DNA of 64,000 bases from Parashewanella curva (GTDB taxonomy: Bacteria > Pseudomonadota > Gammaproteobacteria > Enterobacterales > Shewanellaceae), in contig NZ_ML014769.1 of the NCBI RefSeq assembly GCF_003675895.1, forward strand, positions 1-64,000, read 5' to 3'. Position 1 is the first letter of the stretch, and every line of letters begins with the position of its first letter. Made by a program: the position numbers and the translations under genes. Shown here piece by piece: positions 57,592 to 64,000 of this stretch. The notes beneath the pieces are model-generated. The model was not told where the DNA came from. It made no database searches and saw only the letters and a program-made list of their open reading frames with translations.

Positions 57592-59091
57592 TCAATATCC
57601 ACGTCTTCGTCGCCTTGAATTCTGTGTTGCTTTTGCTTGCATTCCATCAATATTATTTTGACTCTTTATATACTTAAGATCATGACCAAGTTTATCTTTT
57701 ACAGTCACATCCGCTCCCATTTGCTCTAGGTATTCTATAGTTCCTTGATGACCATTTTTTGCAGCAAGTATTAAAGCCGAATTTCCATCACCATCAACTT
57801 GTTCTAAGTTTATAGTGGCTTCATGGGACATTAACGACTTTATCCCCTTTGTATTGCCTTTTTCAGCAAGAATATGCAGAGGCGCTTTACCATTTTGGTC
57901 AACAACGCTAGTACTGGCTTTATAGCACATTAGTGCCCCTATACAATTTAAATTCCCTTTTTCTGCTGCTATATGTAATGGAGTCGAAACTTGTAAGCTT
58001 TTATTAGGAAATAAGGAATAGTTAGGTTCTGCACCTAGTTTAAGTAGTGTGGTAACGCACGAATAACTCTCTAAGCGAGTCGCAGTCATTAGAGGTGTAT
58101 TATTGAATTTATCAGAGTCATTCACTGCCAATCCATGCTGATTGAGTAACATAACGCATCCAGCATTTTCACTTTCTACCGCCAGCATTAAGGCCGTTTG
58201 CCCACTGTGCGTTCGAGCCGTGATTTCTGCACCGTGTTCAATTAAAAAGTCAATACACAAATAATAACCATTCAATGCTGCTACCATCAGAGGAGACTTA
58301 CCTTGTTTATCGGTATGGTTTATATTCGCGCCACTATTAAGCAATAAGTGTATACATGTTGTACATCCGATACCTGCCGCATAAAGTAGTGGTGTTCTAT
58401 TTGAGTCATCTAATGCATGAACATCAGCCCCTCTCTCAACTAACTCAGAAACTAACTTATAGTTTCCTCTTTTAGAAGCATGATGCAAAGCGGTCATGCT
58501 GTGAGCACCCGTTTGATTCACATCGATATCGTCTCTAGATAATAATAATTTAATACTCTTTTTAGAGTCTTTGATAATGGCAACTTGTAAAAGAGTATGA
58601 CCCGCTCCGTACTTATGAGTAAGATCCGCCCCTTTTTCTATGATGTATTTGACACAGAGTATTTTGTCATGGCTGATGGCGTGTACTATGGCACTGTTTC
58701 CCCACGCATCAACTCTGTCTATATTCAGACCTCTCTCTAATGCTTGACAGATTAATTTTCGACTGCCAGTTGCACTTAAATTATCGAAGAAGAACAAATA
58801 CCAATTGGTGAAGGAACCTATTTTTTTACATAAGTAGTTTCGCTTTTTTATTTTAGAGTCAAAAGGCTTGTGAGTAACAAAGGGAACAGCCTCATAAGCC
58901 TTGTACCTTACGTGTGCTTTGACTTTGAACTCAACGGTCTCTTCACCATCCATGCATCTAAAATGGATATAAACAGGATATAGTTTTTCTTTTTTGGAAT
59001 TGAAACCGGCTCTGTCTATTTGAGAATCAATCTGCTGTGACAGAAATTGATAATCCGATTGATTAAATGGAAGTGTAAGAGCATAACTCAT
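57592..59091 (-). CDS. Ankyrin-repeat protein 6 (ten repeats)
   Basis: A 499-residue protein. About 120 N-terminal residues are beta-rich (YPVYIHFRCMDGEETVEFKV). Ten ankyrin repeats follow from about residue 128 to 475, for example GKSPLMVAALNGYYLCIDFL and GQTALMLAVESENAGCVMLL. The basic tail ends SRRRRRGY. A clear AAGGA site precedes the ATG. It is the longest ankyrin array in the window. There is no signal peptide, so export, if any, needs a specialised secretion system. The arginine-rich tail could be a nuclear-type signal, but this is speculation. Confidence 0.87.
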   Translation of the reverse strand: MSYALTLPFNQSDYQFLSQQIDSQIDRAGFNSKKEKLYPVYIHFRCMDGEETVEFKVKAHVRYKAYEAVPFVTHKPFDSKIKKRNYLCKKIGSFTNWYLFFFDNLSATGSRKLICQALERGLNIDRVDAWGNSAIVHAISHDKILCVKYIIEKGADLTHKYGAGHTLLQVAIIKDSKKSIKLLLSRDDIDVNQTGAHSMTALHHASKRGNYKLVSELVERGADVHALDDSNRTPLLYAAGIGCTTCIHLLLNSGANINHTDKQGKSPLMVAALNGYYLCIDFLIEHGAEITARTHSGQTALMLAVESENAGCVMLLNQHGLAVNDSDKFNNTPLMTATRLESYSCVTTLLKLGAEPNYSLFPNKSLQVSTPLHIAAEKGNLNCIGALMCYKASTSVVDQNGKAPLHILAEKGNTKGIKSLMSHEATINLEQVDGDGNSALILAAKNGHQGTIEYLEQMGADVTVKDKLGHDLKYIKSQNNIDGMQAKATQNSRRRRRGY

Positions 59092-59238
59092 CCTTCATTC
59101 CTTAGATAAATCACTATTCTTTAAATCTATTAGAATGTACTGAAAAGCAATAGCTTGAATTGTTATACCTTACAATTAATCAGCGTTACTCGTGTTTATG
59201 GTATATTGCAGTTCATTTAATAATATCCGGAGTTTTCT

Positions 59239-59859
59239 TTGACACTCACGACTTGGTTTGGCCTTTTGGCTATTTGTTGCTTGGGTGCTATGTCCCCAGG
59301 TCCTTCACTTGCTATGGTTATTCGCCACACTGTAAGCAGTAGCCGTCTACACGGTATTGTTTGTGCATGGGCACATTCTTTGGGTATTGGCTTTTATGCG
59401 CTAATTACTGTTTTAGGATTAGCCATCGTTCTAAAACACTCTCCACTTTTATTTAATTCCATTGCTGTATTAGGAGCGATTTACTTAGCTTGGCTGGGAT
59501 ATAAGGCTTTACATTCAAAAGGCGGAATGAATGACAAATTAGCTGGAGGGGAGCAATCAAGTTTAACCCAAGCCGCTAGAGATGGCTTAGCGATTTCGCT
59601 ATTTAACCCAAAGATTTTATTGTTCTTTTTGGCTTTGTTCAGCCAATTCGTGCAAGATGCGAATGCTCATACTTCACAAGCAATTATTGTGCTGACACCT
59701 CTGGTAGTTGATGGATTATGGTATACCTTGATTGCCTTAGTGCTTTCTCATTCTGCTATTTTGCCTAAATTAAGAAATAATTCAGCTATGATCGACAAGC
59801 TGTCTGGCATTATCCTTATAGCCTTAGCATTGCGTGTTATTTTCACTTTGGAGTTTTAA
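59239..59859 (+). CDS. LysE/RhtB family amino acid exporter
   Basis: A 206-residue membrane protein with about six segments. The N-terminal signature MSPGPSLAMVIRH and later SLFNPKILLFFLALFSQFV define the LysE/RhtB family. It probably exports amino acids such as threonine, homoserine or leucine. The start is TTG 59239 with GGAG 7 bases before it. The ung gene starts 3 bases after its stop, so the two are cotranscribed. Confidence 0.9.
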   Translation: MTLTTWFGLLAICCLGAMSPGPSLAMVIRHTVSSSRLHGIVCAWAHSLGIGFYALITVLGLAIVLKHSPLLFNSIAVLGAIYLAWLGYKALHSKGGMNDKLAGGEQSSLTQAARDGLAISLFNPKILLFFLALFSQFVQDANAHTSQAIIVLTPLVVDGLWYTLIALVLSHSAILPKLRNNSAMIDKLSGIILIALALRVIFTLEF

Positions 59860-59862
59860 ATT

Positions 59863-60057
59863 ATGCCGAATCAATGGCAAGCTTTTATTGAGTCTGAATC
59901 TCAACAACAGTATTACTCTGAGTTAATGGGCTTTTTAGAAACCGAAGCTCAAGCAGGAAAGGTGATTTATCCACCGCAGGATGAAGTCTTTAGTGCGTTT
60001 AAATTGACACCATTAAGCCAGACAAAAGTGGTGATCATTGGTTATTTCGTTTTTTAA
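59863..60057 (+). pseudogene. ung: Uracil-DNA glycosylase gene, 5' part only (disrupted)
   Basis: The first 60 codons match Ung (QQYYSELMGFLETEAQAGKV, IYPPQDEVFSAFKLTPLSQT, then KVVIIG). Intact Ung continues directly with the catalytic QDPYHG motif. Here the frame changes after KVVIIG to YFVF and stops at 60055-60057, so homology ends near 60042. The catalytic Asp and all later parts are missing. An AT-rich element with recombinase genes follows. The 3' part of ung would be expected beyond the other end of the element. Confidence 0.88.
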
Positions 60058-60185
60058 TAATATGTTTCCAATTTAGTTATTCCTCATAACAAAAAGTTGT
60101 TACCAACATAGTTAGAATTAATCTCTATCTTATTGCTTGTTAGAGTATTTTTTGATAATAATTGGGTAACGAATGAGGAAACTGA

Positions 60186-62390
60186 ATGAAAATAAAGTCT
60201 AAAGAAGGTACATTAAACACAATCACCTTTCATAAATCAGCAGCAGCTAAGGTACTGCCCCAACTTACAGCATCATTGATAGAGGCTGCACAAGCTTATA
60301 TTCCATATCGCACCAACTCTTCAGCTTCACACCTTAATAGTGCTTTTAACATTCTTATTCAATTCTGCTTTTCACAAAGCATATTATCTGAATCAAAAAA
60401 GTATAACTCAATTGAAGACTTTGACATTGAACTTACACATGGATTTTACCATTATCTAAAACTAAATTATGATATTAGACCTGCATTCAACAAATATAAA
60501 ATATCAAGAAAAGCAATTCTAGATTATATAAAAGAAAAAAATATAAAGCACAGTAAAAATCTAGCATTCCCAATAGCTAGATCGATTCCAGCAAAACCTA
60601 CAGATCCATTACCAAAAAAAACATTAAATAATTTATTTTCAATCTTAACTAAAAGGATTGACAATATAATTGAGAAAAAGAATTTAAAAAACAAATTGAT
60701 AAAAAATGGAAAAATATTAAACATAGAAGAAATAAAGCTTGAATCTTCTAAGGACTATAGCCTAAAAAATATATGCTTCCTATATAAATATCACTACAAA
60801 GAAGAAAACAATAGACACACTCAAAACCTTCTACCAAAAATTAGAAAATGTGAAGATGCGAACGTAGCAAAAATGAAGGTATCAGAGTTCGTGGTAGCAT
60901 ACAACAAAAATAAATGGAGCAAACTGGCAGATACAGGTAGACACCCCAAGGGAACACCTATAACTAGCTATAATTTAAAACTTGAAGATGTAGTCACAAC
61001 TTTAGTTAACTTATATCCAAACTACCCTTTAAATACTAATATAGATGAATTAAGAACCAAATACTGTGGTTCACAGACTTCTAATGGAGCAAAATCATTT
61101 AAAGATGTTAAGAATGAATTTGAATATTTCAGATACAAGGAATATGTACATCATAGTTGTGAAACAAAAAAATATAACTTTTGCGGTAATGATATTAACT
61201 CTTGGTGGGAAATAATAGAATTGCTTTACCCTAACGCAGAAGATATGGTTGCAATACTCTTAATGATAATGCTGCAAACTGGATGGAACAAGGAAACAGT
61301 TTTTAACATAAACATAAATGATTACACTCATGCTTTAAGTGATTTAAATGAAAACAACTCCGTATTAATTAAATCATACAAAATTCGTGGGCAACAAGAT
61401 ATAAATCTTCCTTATTCACAATCAAAACCTATATACTTTTGTTCAAATAAAAAAGAAAAATATTCCGCATACAACTTATTTAAATTATTGATTGATATTA
61501 CAAACCCATTGAGAGAATCACAGTATTACAAAGAAATTAAAGAATCAAATCAAAATAAAGATATTGCATTCTTATGTCTAAAAAACGAATACAGGTGGGG
61601 GAATAAAAAAAGTGATAATATTTTAGTAGATCTGAATAACAAAAAAATATATAGCATAGCCATGAAACACTTTTTAAATAAAAATGAACTAAACGATGAA
61701 AACGGCAGAATAGACTCATCGGAAAAACTCACCAGTAGACTAAGAACAACTTGGAAAATGATAAAGCAAGATACTGGAATAGGTAAAGAAATGATGTCAA
61801 TCCTTATGGGGCATAGCAGCTATGATATAACAGACGAACACTACGATAACAGTCCGACAGCGATTAAAAGAAGGTTAAACAATTTAATAAATGAAATGAC
61901 CTTGATCGAATCCGATTTAAAAACAGGACAGTTTAGGGGAACGCTAATACCAAATAGAATTGGAGATAGAGATAGAAATGCAGAATCCAAATTTAAATAT
62001 GGAAATATTTTTGTAGATGATAAAAATGAAAGGCTTATCTGTATTTGCAAAGACTCATCCAATCCTCAATTTTATCAACATGAACTTTATGTTAGAGAAG
62101 ATAAACCATGTAAATTCATAACGAAGTGCTTATTATGCCCACAATCGTTAGTTACTAGAAACTCACTACCATATATAATTGATCGAAGACAATATATTCT
62201 TGAACAAGAGTCAATATTATCTAAATTAATATTCGAAGAATTGTATTCTGACGAACTTTCGGCAATTCAATATGTATTAGAAAACTGGGAGGATAAAAAT
62301 GATATAGAAGAGGCTGAAATTTTTCAAATGGAAAATTACCCATTACTACCAGCCATGCCAAATATAGCTTTTGGAGAACAACATGAGTAA
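60186..62390 (+). CDS. Tyrosine recombinase 1 of the ung element
   Basis: A 734-residue protein. The C-terminal half has the tyrosine recombinase fold: MLQTGWNKETVFNI (about residue 362), LTSRLRTTWKMI (about 515), LMGHSSYDIT (about 538) and a candidate nucleophile Tyr in DEHYDNS (about 553). The usual first Arg (TGxR) is Asn here and the His of HxxR is replaced, so catalysis may depend on a partner or differ. After the domain come cysteines (CICKDSSN and CKFITKCLLCPQS, about 620-660) that could bind zinc. AATGAGGAAACTG precedes the ATG. It overlaps the next gene by 8 bases. Confidence 0.85.
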   Translation: MKIKSKEGTLNTITFHKSAAAKVLPQLTASLIEAAQAYIPYRTNSSASHLNSAFNILIQFCFSQSILSESKKYNSIEDFDIELTHGFYHYLKLNYDIRPAFNKYKISRKAILDYIKEKNIKHSKNLAFPIARSIPAKPTDPLPKKTLNNLFSILTKRIDNIIEKKNLKNKLIKNGKILNIEEIKLESSKDYSLKNICFLYKYHYKEENNRHTQNLLPKIRKCEDANVAKMKVSEFVVAYNKNKWSKLADTGRHPKGTPITSYNLKLEDVVTTLVNLYPNYPLNTNIDELRTKYCGSQTSNGAKSFKDVKNEFEYFRYKEYVHHSCETKKYNFCGNDINSWWEIIELLYPNAEDMVAILLMIMLQTGWNKETVFNININDYTHALSDLNENNSVLIKSYKIRGQQDINLPYSQSKPIYFCSNKKEKYSAYNLFKLLIDITNPLRESQYYKEIKESNQNKDIAFLCLKNEYRWGNKKSDNILVDLNNKKIYSIAMKHFLNKNELNDENGRIDSSEKLTSRLRTTWKMIKQDTGIGKEMMSILMGHSSYDITDEHYDNSPTAIKRRLNNLINEMTLIESDLKTGQFRGTLIPNRIGDRDRNAESKFKYGNIFVDDKNERLICICKDSSNPQFYQHELYVREDKPCKFITKCLLCPQSLVTRNSLPYIIDRRQYILEQESILSKLIFEELYSDELSAIQYVLENWEDKNDIEEAEIFQMENYPLLPAMPNIAFGEQHE

Positions 62391-64000
62391 CATAGATCTA
62401 TTATTACAAGAGTTAGACTTTGATGATAAATCATTACTTATAGATGCACTAAATGAACTTGATGAAAATCAGAATGTTAACAGTATTAATGTAATCAACT
62501 CCTTATACGATTTAACTGATCAAGAAATATCTAATTGCTATATTACATCAACAAACAAATTTTCTGATGAAGTATGGGAGTTATTCACAAAAACAGATAG
62601 AGTAGGACTTACCTTTAAACTTCATTCTTTACCAAAAGGTGTTCATGATTATCAAAATATAAACAAGAAACTTACATTCCTATTTAAACTATTAGGATAT
62701 TTCTCCATACCTCATAATGATTTACATGGAACAATAAATAGTTATCACACAACACAAGCAAAGCACTCACATATAAGAACCATGATCAAATACTTGTTCA
62801 TTGATAACGCCTTATATGAACCATCTAAATATTGTAATAACCTTATTTTAAGCCAAGTTTTAGAGGCTTTCAATGAAGCCAAAAAAAGCGAAGTAAAATC
62901 ACACTATTCAGAATTTTATAAAGGTCTACAATTTTACATTTCACTTTCAAAACTAAACTTAATACCTAAGAGATACCAGTTACCTTTAAGCATTACCAAT
63001 TACAACTATAACGGCATAAAAAATAATTTAAAAGAGCACGAGCTTATACATTTAAAAACATATACACCATTAAGTGAAAATGAATTAGAAAAAATAACAA
63101 AAAACATATTTACTATTAGTGGTGGTATAGGAAGAAAATTTTTAATATTGTACGAGAAACTTGAAAAGGCTAAATTGTTAAACAAGTACAAAATAAAAAC
63201 TAATTCAAAACATTATGAATGGCTTAATAAAATACCTCCTATAAAAGATATAAATGAAAAAGTAATATTTGAGTTTAATAAAGATGAAACAGGTGCTATA
63301 AAAATTAAGGAATTTACTATAGAATTAAGAGACAAAGTGATCGGTGCGTGTATATGTAATATTTGCTTATTAACAGGAATGAGAGTAAGTGAATTACAAA
63401 CTCTAAAATACAACTCCTGCATTAAACTCGAAGATGATAATTATCTGCTAGAGTTTACAAGAAAGAAGACAAGCGTAAACCCAATTAAAGGTGATAGAGA
63501 ACGAGTCCCTGTTGTAAAGTCGGTTTTTGATTCACTGGAAATCATAAAAAAAATATTTAAATTAAAACTTAAAGAAAAAAAAGAAAATGAATACTTGTTT
63601 GCAGTAACGTCTAATAAAAATACTAATGCACGTAAAAGCCATCATGGAATTAAAACACGAACAAGTATCATGGAAATAGTCAGGTACTATGGAGAAAGTT
63701 GCAACGTAAAAAACCTACACGTTCACAGATTAAGAAAAACTATAGCTTGGTTATTAATAAGTAGAAGTGAAAAAAACATTGAATTAGTAAGACACTTACT
63801 AGGTCATAAATCCTACAAGATGACTTTAAAATACATTTTACGAAATTATGAACTTGTAGATGAAGTCATACACTTATTTGAATACCAATATACTTCAGAG
63901 CTAACAGATTTACTGCAATCAATATTTAACAAGACATATAGTGGTAAAGCAGGTGATACTCTTTCAGAAATAATAAAAAAGAAACCAGAAATTTTTAAAG
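62383..64000 (+). CDS. Tyrosine recombinase 2 of the ung element (3' end outside window)
   Basis: An open frame of 539 codons that runs off the window. It starts at ATG 62383 inside the end of recombinase 1 (ATGAGTAA), so translation is coupled. The catalytic set is canonical: Arg334 in LLTGMRVSELQTL, His448 and Arg451 in VHRLRKT, His475 in LLGHKSYKMT and Tyr484 in LKYIL. A Lys in EFTRKKTSVN may be the beta-hairpin lysine. It is probably the active strand-transfer enzyme of the pair. Codon use is as AT-rich as in recombinase 1. Confidence 0.88.
   Translation, partial: MSNIDLLLQELDFDDKSLLIDALNELDENQNVNSINVINSLYDLTDQEISNCYITSTNKFSDEVWELFTKTDRVGLTFKLHSLPKGVHDYQNINKKLTFLFKLLGYFSIPHNDLHGTINSYHTTQAKHSHIRTMIKYLFIDNALYEPSKYCNNLILSQVLEAFNEAKKSEVKSHYSEFYKGLQFYISLSKLNLIPKRYQLPLSITNYNYNGIKNNLKEHELIHLKTYTPLSENELEKITKNIFTISGGIGRKFLILYEKLEKAKLLNKYKIKTNSKHYEWLNKIPPIKDINEKVIFEFNKDETGAIKIKEFTIELRDKVIGACICNICLLTGMRVSELQTLKYNSCIKLEDDNYLLEFTRKKTSVNPIKGDRERVPVVKSVFDSLEIIKKIFKLKLKEKKENEYLFAVTSNKNTNARKSHHGIKTRTSIMEIVRYYGESCNVKNLHVHRLRKTIAWLLISRSEKNIELVRHLLGHKSYKMTLKYILRNYELVDEVIHLFEYQYTSELTDLLQSIFNKTYSGKAGDTLSEIIKKKPEIFK

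Larger units (their letters stand above)
60043..64000 (+). mobile_element. Integrative element in ung with tandem tyrosine recombinases (left end; continues)
   Basis: The left boundary is inferred from the loss of Ung homology at 60042/60043. Base composition falls sharply: the interior is very AT-rich compared with neighbouring genes. Near the end lie small inverted repeats (GTTAT-5-ATAAC at 60076-60090 and GTTG-4-CAAC at 60096-60107) that could be recombinase arm or core sites. Two overlapping recombinase genes read inward. This layout is reminiscent of multi-recombinase elements such as Tn554-like, RIT or the SE elements of Vibrio. The right end, cargo and any third gene lie outside the window. 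Confidence 0.8.

Noticed and set aside
59160-59342. 60-codon frame before the LysE gene
   Set aside because: It overlaps the LysE start in another frame and has no family features.
1-64000. CRISPR arrays, rRNA genes, restriction or classic anti-phage systems
   Set aside because: I found no regularly spaced direct repeats, no rRNA sequence and no recognisable nuclease, methylase or toxin-antitoxin gene in the window.

Overview
The window looks like a chromosomal segment of a marine gammaproteobacterium of the Alteromonadales, most likely a Shewanellaceae member. It carries the widespread envelope and translation neighbourhood ubiF / miaB-phoH-ybeY-corC-lnt / ybeL / leuS-lptE-holA-nadD / rsfS-rlmH-mrdA-mrdB-mltB-rlpA-dacA in the usual order. 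The core genes are moderately AT-rich and use normal gammaproteobacterial signals (lipoboxes, rho-independent terminators, a tRNA-Trp with encoded CCA). The unusual richness in ankyrin-repeat and other eukaryotic-like proteins fits a host-associated genus such as Parashewanella; that genus assignment is inference.

Layout. 1-8.7 kb: a truncated DUF1800 gene, an ankyrin gene, an azurin, two MITE-like repeats, a folate-independent methionine synthase operon (mesX-mesD) followed by metR, then ubiF and a second ankyrin gene on the minus strand. 8.9-14.4 kb: miaB, phoH, ybeY, corC and lnt. 14.4-18.2 kb: a hairpin-rich repeat, then a DUF1800-DUF1501 pair. 18.2-25.2 kb: an ankyrin gene, ybeL, leuS, lptE, holA, nadD. 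25.1-34.8 kb: accessory block splitting nadD from rsfS, with an unknown protein, an alpha/beta hydrolase, a membrane coiled-coil protein, a CX4R phosphatase-like protein, a YfcC-type transporter, deoD, a decayed gene, an ankyrin gene and the lipocalin blc. 34.9-41.9 kb: rsfS, rlmH and the rod-shape/peptidoglycan genes. 41.9-46.4 kb: a 42-residue CCGSCS protein, a lipoprotein, a glutaredoxin-like protein, tRNA-Trp, a frameshifted membrane-anchored protein, and a PPR-like repeat protein. 46.5-59.9 kb: ahpC-ahpF, queG, maeA, yehS, two more ankyrin genes, an S10 peptidase, two unknown proteins and a LysE exporter. 59.9-64 kb: the uracil-DNA glycosylase gene ung is cut just before its catalytic motif by an AT-rich element that carries two overlapping tyrosine recombinase genes and runs off the window.

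How the genes work together. The core block couples tRNA modification (MiaB, QueG), ribosome maturation (YbeY, RsfS, RlmH), outer membrane biogenesis (Lnt, LptE) and elongasome peptidoglycan synthesis (PBP2, RodA, MltB, RlpA, PBP5). The accessory layer is made of single, separately transcribed genes placed between core units: six ankyrin proteins, one PPR-like protein and several orphan proteins with coiled coils or membrane segments. They resemble a scattered effector repertoire, but no secretion system lies in the window. At least five short palindromic repeats (MITE-like), several abutting stop codons of accessory genes, suggest active small-element traffic. The main candidates for something new are the ung-disrupting recombinase element, the PPR-like protein, the membrane coiled-coil plus phosphatase pair, and the set of repeats that share an internal module despite different ends.
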